Source of the DNA: Alnus glutinosa
Lineage: Eukaryota; Streptophyta; Magnoliopsida; Fagales; Betulaceae
Direction: 5' to 3'
Assembly: GCF_958979055.1 (NCBI RefSeq)
Contig: NC_084897.1
Coordinates: forward strand, 25,845,128-25,909,127
DNA: 64,000 nt
The notes below the pieces were generated by a model. That model saw only the letters and a program-made list of their open reading frames with translations. It did not search any database and was not told the origin of the DNA. A program made the position numbers and the translations under genes. The first letter of the stretch is position 1; every line of letters begins with the position of its first letter. This document shows positions 45,909-57,047 of the stretch, one piece after another.

Positions 45909-48900
45909 TCAGAGAACTGGGCAGCCTTTGACTATGACCCCTTTGGCTGTTGGACAAGAAGCCAACGAACATCCATCTGAATCAGCCCCCCACCAGTTCA
46001 GTCTAACGTGTTGCATCCCCAAACACAAGTATAACAATACTCCCATGAAGGCTAATCCAGCATCAAGTGACCCAGATAGCACATAGTTGTGGCGACTCCA
46101 CCAACCACGATAGTACCTATAAACAATAAAGCCCGAGGCAAACCCAATAAGAATCCAGCTGCTGTAATTGACAGCAGTGGCAGGAGGCATGTTGACTGTT
46201 GCCCCTAAGAGCACAGGCATACTGATAAGTCTAATCCAATGCTTTTCTGGGAAGGCCTTGTGAGCGAGCCAAACGACAAGAGGAGCTACAGCCCCAGCCA
46301 AGAAAAACCAGTTGATGGCAGAGTAGTGACCAAGATCTCCAAAAATTCTCCGAGGCCCAATCAGACCCCAGATGACGGAAGCATCATAGAATACATGATC
46401 GCCAGGGCAAGTCCACGGGCTGCCTGCTGGAAGCAATGCCCTGTCACATATGTCTGGAATGCTGTCCATAAGCCACCATGCCGTTCCTAAATGTACCAAT
46501 GCTGATACTACAGTACCGACAACCTGAAAATAATCATTGCTATAGTAATTAGGAGATTAGAAACACGATTATTGTTTTATTGAATAGACGTTGATAAAGA
46601 GTAAGAGAAATGCTATTTGATTGACAGTTATACGACTGTGATGACGTGGTAGTGAAAATCAGCCATTAATTTTTCATTTTTACAAGCCTTTCATAATCCA
46701 AATGCTGATTTTTACTATCATGCAACCCCAATTATATGACAGCCGTATAACAGTCTATTAAATAGCAATACTCAAAGAGCAATGTTACTCTTCACACCAA
46801 TTTATCACACTTATTTCACACCGGCTAACGTGACGTGTTTTTAGTGGCTTTTCTTTTGTTTTCTTTAAATAGTTGACATGAAAAGCACTTAAAACATGCC
46901 ACCTCAGCCGGTGATAAATAAATGTGAAGAAAAGCATTAACTCGTTGATAAAACACTCTTCTCCATAGGAATGCACAGGATACTTACCTGTGCCATGAAC
47001 ATTGCTCTCGGAGGAATTTTCATGTAATGACCTAGCTTAAAGTCTTCTAGAAACGTGATCGCCTGTTTCATACTTATGTAGCCATACACTTTAAAGCATA
47101 TGTTGGCAACCGGATATCCTGGATAGAGATACCCTATAATATACTCAGTGATCACATTCAAGGATGGCATCTGCTCACGAGCGAAAGATGTACTCTTGTT
47201 AGAAGTTAGAAGAATAATAACTACGTGCAGTAGAATTCATGCACAAGCATTACAACTACACTTGTTAATTCATTTACATATAGAATGATTACATAAGGGT
47301 CAATTCTAACTTTCCATGAACTTCGGACAGACTTCGAGTGGATAGAAAGATAAAAGCACTCCAGAGTAGATGCCGCATTTCTGAAATAGTGCAGAGACAT
47401 ACCTGGTTTGTTGTGGCAGCGATGACTCCAACAGGAAGAGTGAAAAATAAGGCAACACAGCATGCTAGCAAGATGCCCCACCATGGCAATTGGAGTTGAT
47501 CGTTGAAGTACTGGCAGGTAAATATGGTTGCCACAATGTTAACCAAAAGGATGCACATGAACCACCACTGAGGAACTTGCTTATATTTTCTCATGAGCTT
47601 TGTGTGCACATCCATCGACTTCTCTTGGAGGGCAGACTTGCTTAGCTGCCACATTTCCCTGCACCCTTGAAAAAGTAAGTGGAATTTGCTAAATAAAATA
47701 CAATGTATAAGCTATTCTGCCCCTGCCTTTCTCTTTGATTGCACAATCTAGATGTGAAATTAGAGGTAGTTTGAGTTAAAGAAGAAAACTTCAAATTTAG
47801 TTTTTGTGAGGACTGGAGTTCATACTTGAAGTGATTAACATGACATACGCACGCAGGTTCCTCTTGACGATAATTATGAAACAACAGAACACTTTAAGAA
47901 AGGCCATATTGCACATACATGTATAGACACACACATGAATATAATCATATGCTCCAGCATAACAGTATATATCACCTACACTAATTTGTTGTTTTGAAAA
48001 AGAAAAAGAAAAAGAAAAAGAACCTTTTGAGTTCATCTAAGTCTTAATTTCCTACAGATGTTGCAGAGACATCCTAAAGCATGCCCACTAAAATTGATGA
48101 GCAAGTAGCAATGCCCATCTAACAACAATCAGGGACAACGCATTGCAAATTTAAAAAAAAAAACAGTTAACCAGAAAAGTGTGTTTTACCTTCCATGGAA
48201 GAGGAACACATGAACAATAGTGGCGGCAAGGCAGGCAAAATTGACACCATAGTATATAGCAAAGAAGGTGCTGAGATAGAGAGGGCCTTTGCGCTCATAT
48301 GCATCCATGTCAAGGTGAAAGTTTTCATCTATTATAGCTGAGATATTGTAGCTTTGGCCAGTAGACGTGAACAGCCCATCTGAGAATATTGGAAAAGTCT
48401 TGGCCTTGTAGACATTAAGCCAATAAGCTATAGGGGTAATGACATACATGACAAGCAGAAAACCAGCAGCAATGTTGGCAGTAGCAAACCATGGACTGGC
48501 GAGCGGACTTCCAAGGTAAGAGGATATACTGGACCAATCAAATCCAAAAGCACCAATTCCAAGCCCGTGGAGTCCTGAACCCAGCTGTTGGGCAAGGACA
48601 GAAGAAGGGAATATCCAGCAAATCCAGGAAAGAGACGTTAACATCGGGAATAGGTAACCCGGAAAGACATAGTAAGCAAAGCTGCAGATGAAGGCAATGA
48701 GGAAGAACTGATTCCGTGTCAACCCACCCTTGGGCCTCTTCTCTTTCTCGTGTAGTGCCCTGTGAATTCAGGGTACATTCATACAAGATGATCGTTAAAA
48801 TATAGATTAAATTTATCAATTTTTATAAGCTTAAACTTTTAAGATAGTGGTATTTAAAATGGTATAAGAGCAAAGATTTTCGAATCTTATCTCGACAGTT

Positions 48901-49794
48901 AATCTTTCAATTCAATTAAATAATTAAATTCCTCCATTCTTGTAGGTTTATAAGTTAAGGTTTTGGGATTAGGGGTAATTCAACGGACATCAATTACTTC
49001 AACAACAAACTATAACTAATCGAAACTTATCTAATTACAATCGTCCAAAAGACATTACGAAACTTGATCGAACGATCAGAAAAAAAAACCTGAAGAGCGA
49101 GACTTGCACGAGATTCTGGGGCCACCACATGGCAGCGGGCTCCACCAAGTACCGCCGGAACAGCCCGGCCCACCCGAAGCCCAACACCTGCGTCGTAAAA
49201 ACTACGAGCAACGCCACCACAAACGTCATGGTTTTTTTGTAGAAAATCTTGACGACGCTAACGACGTGGATGGCGTACACGTTGCCAGCACCGGAGTTCG
49301 CGAAGATCGTGATTAGCACGTGCTCTTTCACGTTGAACGGGCCGGGATTGAGCGTGAACTCCCACGCGCGCCCCCTGTAGAACACTCGGCGCGTGATCGT
49401 CGAGGCCATGAGGTGGCCGAGCGGGACCACCGCGATCTGAGCCGATATCGACGTGATCGAGAGCGGCTCTCGACGGTACCAGAAGAACTGGTTGAGGAAG
49501 GAGAGGAGGACGCATGCTAGCGTTCCGAGAATCCACGTTCGGAACGTGAAGGTCGGGAGCGAGGGGTCGTCGGTGACCGGAACCGTGAGAGCGACTTGCT
49601 CGATCGGAGAGTTCTCGACGTCGGGGGGTTGAGATTCGAAGGTTTGATTCTTCGGGACTGTGCATGAGTGAAAGAAGAGCTAGAGCTTAGCTTAGCGTTT
49701 GGAGAGTCAGAAAGTTGAAGAGATAGAGAAAGTGCAAGAAAGTTAAAAGGAAAATGAAATTCTTACTGAGAGGGGCTTTGATTTCTTGACTCAT
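45909..49794 (-). CDS. Oligopeptide transporter, OPT family (6 exons)
   Basis: Exons on the minus strand: 49794-49767, 49657-49090, 48759-48190, 47658-47403, 47170-46988 and 46523-45909, giving 739 residues, the usual size of plant OPTs. These are plasma-membrane proton-coupled carriers of small peptides and, in some members, metal complexes or glutathione. Both family signatures are present: [11 protein letters not shown] (NPG at about 113-115) and [11 protein letters not shown] (KIPPR at 525-529). Many hydrophobic segments fill the chain, for example [18 protein letters not shown] and [20 protein letters not shown]. The N-terminus (MSQEIKAPL...) is cytosolic and acidic. It looks intact. It belongs to the peptide-transporter clade rather than YSL, judged by these motifs; the exact OPT number and substrate cannot be told. 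Exon 2 is GC-rich, unlike its surroundings. Confidence 0.95.
46607..46776. mobile_element. MITE of the 'ATACGACTGTCAT' family, in OPT intron 5
   Basis: The left end GAGAAATGCTATTTGATTGA with CAGTTATACGACTGT and the right end, which reads GAGTATTGCTATTTAATAGA with CTGTTATACGGCTGTCA when reversed, are inverted copies of about 60 bases. There is no coding. Related copies lie at 15945-16115 and 56085-56350. Confidence 0.75.
46777..46940. repeat. MITE-like inverted repeat adjoining the previous one, in OPT intron 5
   Basis: CAATGTTACTCTTCACACC and CACACCGGCTAACGTG face CACCTCAGCCGGTGATAAAT and GTGAAGAAAAGCATTA. A shortened relative lies at 44590-44665 in the last RPC9 intron, with CTACTCTTCACACCC and CACACCGGCTACGCT. 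Confidence 0.55.
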
Positions 49795-51213
49795 CTTCCT
49801 CGCTTTCCGCTGTGTCCGAAATCCAACAGCTAAATAATTCAAAACGTTGACTGCTGCGGTGCTAGTCCGCTACATGTTTGGAGATGCAGTGTTCAATCCT
49901 GGCCGCTAAAATGAGTAATTAGGATGAGTTTAGCACCGTGGGATGTGAAGTAGGACCTGATTTTTGCACTTGATGTCAGGGATGACAGAGGTAGATTCTG
50001 ACAGTTTGCAATGGCCAGTAGCATGGAACCCTCAACTTCAGGCTTTTGCAACTGCCACATAGGCATTCTAATGTATACGTACCCATTTTGCAGGCAGATA
50101 CATCCTTCATTTGTCCTTTTAGGTTTAGCCAAAGATTTTTCAACCGCTACATCTTTCATTATAGATCTCTTTTACGTAATCATTAAATAATTAAATTTGT
50201 TTTATTTAACTTTTCTTGCCATTGATGATAAGATAATTTAACGTGAATTTTATATGAAAATTATAATAAAAATAGTAGTATCACCATTTTTCTTTTTAAT
50301 AATGATGAACAAAAGAATTCATAGTAGAATTCTCTGATTTTTTTTTTTTTAAAAAAAAATAATATTAAGTGTTTGATTCAATGGGGGCCAAAATTGAAGT
50401 TGCAATTCGCATTTCAAAGTTTGACCCGGTAAAATGTTACTTTGACTTCTTCGTTATTTTGTAAATATTGAATTATCACGTGGCAGTTTACATTTTAATA
50501 ACACAAACAGCAACATCAGTTTGTAAAAATACTCATCCTGAAAACACTTTTTTTAAAGGAATGCAGGTGGTGTCTATCTTGCTGTTATCACATCATTGTG
50601 ACTTAGCCAGAACATTCGGATACAACACCTAGGTATTATCATGTCTATCATTCTCCCTTCTTTATCTTCTTGTGGTAAATTAGTCAAAAGGATTAATAAG
50701 AAAAACAAAGAGATTCTAAGAAAAAGGATAATAATATAACAGAATCTGGATAATGACAGCAGATCAACTTAACTGGACTCTGAATAATCAATCAAAAAGA
50801 ATTCTCTCAACCCTATCAGAATGAGAAACAAAGGCTTGCCTCGTCAGTGCTGGTACTTTTCCTTGAAAGTTGGAACGCAATCCAGTTTCATCTCATGTGG
50901 AGGACTGGCCCACAGAATCTTGAGGAATGCAAGCTCAATAGAGTTGGACAAATGATGTCATTACAGCCACAGGGTTCCCAAGGCTTGAATGACAGACCAT
51001 TATTGCAAACTTAGGCTGCATCATTGTCCAAGAATAACCTAGTCACCCAGAAAGTAATTCTGTCACTAAATCATTCAGCTCATACTCTAGGCCTAAATCA
51101 ATAGCTTTACAAGAACTTTGTGGCCAAAAAGTAGTTTGTTCTGTAAGGGTGAACAATTCAACCAGAAGAAATTCCTGCAGCAAACACACAGGCGGCGCTA
51201 GAACCGACCTCAA
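49795..51213. other. Intergenic region upstream of OPT and downstream of the NSUN gene
   Basis: The OPT promoter side and the NSUN 3' UTR side. One open frame on the minus strand (49893-50159, 88 codons) was not recognised and has no known domain. Otherwise AT-rich, with T and A runs near 50340-50360. Confidence 0.5.
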
Positions 51214-54200
51214 TTAAGTATCTAATTTCTTGAACTTTGCTACAAAAAGTCCACTGGTTTGTGATGTCAAAGGGTCAAAGCGCAAGGTCTTTGGTATCCG
51301 CCCACTCTTGCAAGGCCAATTTTTGGCAGCCTCTATCTCCTGCAACTCTTCAAGTTTTATATGCATATATATAGTGTCAGTACAACATTAGGAAAAAAAG
51401 ATACTATCAAGAAAGATGCTAAATGAGGTTCAGCTTGTTGCAATTGAAAATTCAATAGATACACTGGCTACACAAAGTAAGAACTACAGACATAAAACTG
51501 CTCTTCACTTGGACAAAATCGGACATAACAACTTCCACCCAACTTTCAGAAGAAAATATTGTTGTTCAAATTTAAAATGGAATAATTACCATCTACACCA
51601 TGAATTTTCCCCGAAAAAATGGCATACCCTGAAGCGAAAGGACCCACTGAATGCAAGTAAAAAAATGACTTCCAAGTTAATATTGTAATGATTGGAGGAC
51701 CATTTTAAGTGTCTTTTGCACTGCTAGAAACTACGAACTTTTTTCAGAGTATTTAGGTTACCTCCTACTCCTAATTCTGACCCCAAAAGAAAATGTGGGT
51801 TCGAGGACATGGAACTTTATTACTGAGAACACCAAAGAGTAATTTAATAGGGTTTTATTTACTTTTAGAATTCTACCAGCAACTAAAAGCTTGGTCTCTG
51901 CATGAATCAAGACCACCATAACAGGATAGAACTACTTGACTACAGACAAAATAGCATTTAAGCGTTTTGGACAAGCTCCACAATTTGTCATATTACCCAT
52001 ATAATTTTTTTTTTTGTTTTTGATAAGTCATATTACCCATATAAATTTTTTTGATAAGTATATTACCCATATAAATTGCAGGCAAGAATCTCCAAACATT
52101 AAATTGCAGGCAAGAATCTCCAAACATTTCATATATCAGTAATTAAATTCAAAACAGAATATATTGAATGAACTTCAGAGTACCCTACCAGCAGAAGCAT
52201 TTTCCTTGAGAAACATCTCTACCACATCTTCATTCTGAGCAACAGTCAAACTAATTAACAGAAAAGGTAGAAGTCAGAAGACAAGAACATGATATAAATT
52301 GTAACCGTGTGAGTTTTTAAGAGCCACAGAAACTGCTCATGGAAAGTACCTGCAAGTGCTGTAGACAAGTAATCCCCCAACTTTTAGTAACCTAAAACCA
52401 TTGCTTAAGAGTTTCAACTGCAATTGAAAGACAAACATATTTTATACAAAAAGAAAGGTCATATATATATATATATATGTAAACTATGACTAAAACAGAG
52501 CTTTGAAGCACATGTTCCACAAAGATGCATAATTAAAAAAATTAAATGGCAAAGGATCAATATTCCGTCATTGATTCATTACTTTAGCAATTTCCTATTG
52601 TATCTTCCACATGATATTCATAAACATATGTAAGATTTTCAGCATACACATAATGCATAATGAATCAGAAACCTGAAGAACAGTCAAGCTATTAATTCTC
52701 TCTGCATCCAATACACGACGCTGAAGAGTTGTCCAACCCCAATGTTCATATTTTTGGATATGTCTAATTGATCCATCATGAGTGCACTCCGCATCCACAA
52801 GTACCTGAAATCAACATTAAATCAACCATTAGCATTTACAAGGAATCAAGATTCAAAACTCGGCAAAATCCAAATTACTTAAGTGAGGAATTTACCTTGT
52901 CATAGCCTTGGCTTGAAATCTCGCTGTCACAAACAGTATTATATAATTCACTCCTATAGAGACCAACCACTCCAGAATGCCGCCCATAAAATATAAGTTC
53001 TGGATGTTGAGTCCCTGGAACTAATGGTGAAGCAACAGTTTTCATTGCTTTAGTTGCTTTTTTCCTTTCTTTATATGGTCTCCTAGACGTCCACTCCCTG
53101 AATGCGTCCCCCTTTAATTCCAGTGCAGGTTCACCTGTTTAATACTAGACAGAATGATACCACATCAAAGCAGGTAGATGATTACAATTAGAATGTCAAA
53201 GGTTTAGAAGGAAGACATTTGAAGCTAAGAGTAAATGTATCAGAACCACTTTCTAAGTTGATTACATGATTTTGAATTGTAATGGAACTCCACAGGAAGG
53301 AGGGAAAATATTGTTCCATCAGCAACAAAGAGTCGGCATCGATCACCCAGTGCATATTTCTGTAGCATTGTTCTACAAGCCGCGATACGATGTCTTGCAA
53401 CATCTATGCCAGTTACAGAACCCGAGTCACCAAGAAGCTCTGATATCATACAAAGTTTAGCACCTGCAGATACATGAGAAATGATATTAGAAAGCATTTT
53501 ATCATATATAGAAAACCAGAACCAGATACTCTTCACAGACCATATCATAGAAAATTAAGGAAAAACTTCACTTACACCCCCCGAAGTATAAGTGGTTTTG
53601 CAATCATAACCTCGAAGTTTAAAAATTTGCAATGTCGGTATCTCACGTTTCAGTTTTAATTTCACCCCTTTTATGTTAAAATGCCCAAAATGGCCCCATT
53701 TTTTTATTAAAAAAAAATTAAAGCGAAAATTCCCAACAGCATTGCTATGGGTCACCAGACCCACGGCTGGCCATTGGTCAGTCCAAACCCACGGCCAAGC
53801 CTTGGGTGAGTTCGAGGCATATATATGTTAACAATTTGTTAACTTTCACTTTAAAATATAAAGAAGGGGGGAGGGGGGGAGGGGGGGGGAATGGGTAAAA
53901 TTAAAAGGGATTGAAACGTGAAATACCAACATTGCAAATTTTTAAACTTCAAGGTTATGAGTGCAAAACCACTTATACAATGGAGGGTGTAAGTGAAGTA
54001 TCCCCGAAAATTAATTATCTCACGATAGAGTAGAGATTATAGGAATTGATCCTACATAAATTTTAAACAATAAATACTTTTTGGGTGCTTCCTAAATGCC
54101 ATAAACCTTTAGAGCTCTTACACGTGAGTGATTCCACACTCATGAACCCAAAACTGCTTTGTCCCTACCCCCTTTCATGGTACTAAGTCAAAGACACAGA

Positions 54201-55579
54201 ATATCCTCATACTTCAACAGGACAGTCCCAAACACAAATCTCCCAAAAATGATGTTTGATCATCTTCAAACCTACCACTAATAATCAGTCATAGCACAAC
54301 CGAAGCTGCATAAATAAATAAGAAATCTCCATGTTTCCGTAAACAGAAATATGTTTTATTTTATATTGAAGTTAGCAATAGATTGAATCAACAAAGATGC
54401 ATGATAATATATATGTGGAACCGATACATACCAGGGGCAGCACAGAGATCAAGGACATGATCTCCTGCTGAAATACCTAGGGCTATAACAGCAGCTCCAG
54501 AGGCCGCATCAATTCCATATATCTGAAAGCCAAGCCAAGCGAACAAAACAGACTGCTATTAAAGGACTAAAAACTGACAAAAAAATATTAAACGTAAGCT
54601 CGATAATCAATAACCCCAGGAAGTAAAAGTCTGCCAAACATGAAAGTTGATATTCAGATTCTTAGTTTCAACCTACAAACTTAGAGATTAAAAGGACAAC
54701 TAATGATATGAGCAGGGAGTTTCAATTTTTATAACCAGACAGTTGCATAGGGTCTGCCAAATCATGTTCCCTTCATGAGTGTAAAATGAATATATCTACT
54801 GCAAAAAAAGAGGCCAGTGAAAATCAATTTCAAGGTCTCTTTGACATTGCATTTATAACATAAATGCTCCTTAATAATTTTCCCTCTCACCTTTCCTTCT
54901 TGGTATTCCTTTGAGCTAGCAATCCGAATATCGGGTGGAAGAGAATAGAACCCAGGTAACCAACCCACTTTCTCAAGCTTGCATTTCATCTCAGCTTCAA
55001 CCTCTTGAATATAAGCCTCACAACCAGGTTTTAACCTTTCCAACCCAAATAAAAAAAAAATAAAAAAAATAAAAAGAAAACTCATTAAATCAGTGTAAGA
55101 GTAAATTCAGAAATCACAGTACAAGCAAAAGTAACCATAGTAAGTTCTATTGGTAGTGCATCAAAACTGATTTTTCTTTTTGGATAAAAAAAATCATATT
55201 CTACTAAGCTCCCTAGTAACCATTAATAAAAATTAGGGGATAGTTTAGACTGGTTTGGATAATAAACCGAGTTGGAGGAATTTCCTCCGACCTAGTTTGA
55301 AAGAAAATTTAGCCCTACAAATTATTAAAGCAAAAGTAAACATAATTATTCCATTGGCAGTGTGTCAATTCTGTATTGTTTATGGGTAAAATTCAAATTC
55401 TACTAAGCCCCCTGAGACCCATCAATAGAAATTACTAAATTTGGTTATATAAATCCCTTGGAGTACCTTATATAACGAGGGGTCGAATCGCTTGCAGTGT
55501 AAATCGAAGGGTCCAGCCCATTGGCCTTGAGAAAATCAAGAAATGCGTCCGGCAACGGCAATTCTGAACTTTCTTCCAT
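51214..55579 (-). CDS. RNA cytosine-C5 methyltransferase, NOL1/NOP2/Sun family (9 exons)
   Basis: Exons on the minus strand: 55579-55467, 55035-54891, 54522-54432, 53463-53266, 53134-52896, 52804-52673, 52417-52350, 52250-52189 and 51347-51214, joining to 393 residues. The protein is a SAM-dependent RNA m5C methyltransferase of the Sun/NSUN class. Residues 1-40 hold MEESSELPLPDAFLDFLKAN. The core has KIYGIDAASGAAV, motif I DLCAAPGAK (111-119), GIDVARHRIAACRTML, VADGT, motif IV VLVDAECTHDGS (Cys 269) and motif VI VYSTCSLTVAQNED (Cys 328, the position of the catalytic Cys). It ends with KTLRFDPLTSQTSGLFVAKF. Motif IV reads DAEC where most relatives have DAPC. The target RNA (tRNA or rRNA) cannot be told. 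Intron 3 holds a Mutator-type MITE. Confidence 0.92.
51995..52128. repeat. Short tandem repeats in intron 8 of the NSUN gene
   Basis: Three copies of a unit with CATATTACCCATATAA are followed by two copies of ATTGCAGGCAAGAATCTCC with a CAAACATT tail. A local slippage or replication product. Confidence 0.8.
53559..54005. mobile_element. Mutator-type MITE, 447 bp, with 9-bp TSD, in NSUN intron 3
   Basis: The left end GGAAAAACTTCACTTACACC and the right end, which reads GGGGATACTTCACTTACACC when reversed, are inverted copies. Pairing runs through GTGGTTTTGCA, ACCT(C/T)GAAGTTTAAAAATTTGCAATG and beyond. The 9-base gaaaattaa lies on both sides (53550-53558 and 54006-54014). The centre has a GGGGGA-rich run (53862-53891). 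It is non-coding. Its termini differ from those at 3839 and 9287, so it is another Mutator-type family. Confidence 0.92.
55121..55436. repeat. Diverged local duplication in intron 1 of the NSUN gene
   Basis: 55121-55239 and 55327-55436 share AGCAAAAGTAA(C/A)CATA, ATTGG(T/C)AGTG, TTCTACTAAGC(T/C)CCCT and CAT(T/C)AATA(A/G)AAATTA in the same order. They probably come from one tandem copying event with later decay. Confidence 0.65.
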
Positions 55580-57047
55580 TTAAACTAGGAGGATTACAGT
55601 ACTGTACGAGTTGGTACTTAACCTATCAAAAGAAGAACATCAAAGCTAAGAAAAAATTAATTAATTGGACGATAATTTAAAGCTTGGCACAGAGAACAAG
55701 TTACAGCACAAGCTAAACACAAGAACATTGCATGTGATAACCGCTCAAACATGTTAATTAGAATCGGAGAGAGCAGGTTGATACCGGAAATCGGACCGCC
55801 AGGTTTCCGCAGAAGCCTAAGCCATGTCTTGGGCTAGGTTTCGTCGAGGCAAAAATAAATTGGAAGGACACAATAATTATCATTTTTTTAATATTAAATA
55901 TTTAACAAACGAAATTTAAAGAAAAAAAATTAAATTAAATTAAATTACTTATACGATAATACGATGCTGGAAGGAATTAAACCAGTTGATCTTACTTATA
56001 CCGCTGCTGCTTAAGCCTTAACGTATCAATAAAAATTAATTTTTAATTTATTTATTTATTTATAAGTACTAATTGAAAAGAATTAATTTTTACTATTAAA
56101 TTATCGTGTTATATAACAATTGTATATTAGTCTGTTAAATAATATAATTTAAAAAAAGTATTTTTAGAGACAAGTAATATTATTTAATAAATTAATATAC
56201 GAGTATTATATAATTGGAATGATGTGACAGTAAAAATTACCCTTTATTATTATTAATTTTTTACACATTGATATAATGATTTTTTTTTAATGACACATCA
56301 TCAAATTATACTATAGTAGTGTAACAATTTATTAAATAACATTACTCATGAAAAATACATACAAGTTTAATAAGATATTACTCTAAAATAATCCTTAGCC
56401 ATTTTGACAAAATAGAGAGGGAGAAGGGAGTGGAGCACCTTCCATTGACTTCAATATAAACATTATAAATTAAAGGGTAAATGTATGATAAATCTTTAAG
56501 TAAAAGCATGATTTAAATTCATTCTCTCACTTTTTAATTTTAAAAATTAGATGCTTGAGTTTTTTATTATTTGCAATAGATCATTCCATGAATTTGCTGT
56601 TCAAGTTTATTATACACCGTTTGTGACATGTCAGTATTTTTATTTAAAATAATATTTTTGTTATTTTATTAAAAATTAAAATCTAAAAAATCAATTTTAA
56701 AAATAAAACCGAAAAAAAAAATCATCGTACCTATAAGCCATTCTGCCATTCTCTACTCTTCTTGATTCAGGTTTTGGTACACATGGCAGAGGAGTTGAGA
56801 ATGCTTGTGGCTCCAGACTCCAGTTATTGGGGTGGGGGGGGAGGGGGGGAAGATATGGTGGACAGAGAGAGGGATGGGTATTTTCGTCCATTTTGATGTT
56901 TCATTAAACGGTGGTTGTTTGACACGTGGCAATTTTTAAACCTTGGGATTTGTTTTGAGACATCCTCACCGTGAACCGACTCCTCTCCATTTCGTTTGAA
57001 ATAGAGAAAAAATCCTTTTTCCGAGAGAGAGAGAGAGAGAGGGAGAG
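55580..57047. other. Divergent intergenic region between NSUN (-) and RMR (+)
   Basis: AT-rich, no gene. It has diverged members of the 'ATACGACTGTCAT' MITE family (about 56085-56350), a G-run (56829-56850) and a GA microsatellite (57023-57041) in the RMR leader. Confidence 0.55.
56085..56350. repeat. Diverged MITE remnants
   Basis: TATAACAATTGTATATTAGTC with GTTAAATAA on one side, and GTAACAATTTATTAAATAAC with ATTACTC on the other, resemble the ends of the element at 46607. One or two worn copies, boundaries unclear. Confidence 0.45.

Noticed and set aside
49258-49665. Long open frames on both strands overlapping OPT exon 2
   Set aside because: Shadows of the GC-rich coding exon in other frames; the real frame gives continuous OPT sequence with the NPG motif.
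49893-50159. 88-codon minus-strand open frame upstream of the OPT gene
   Set aside because: Looks fairly protein-like but no family is recognised and no exon partners were found; left as an unexplained frame in the intergenic region.
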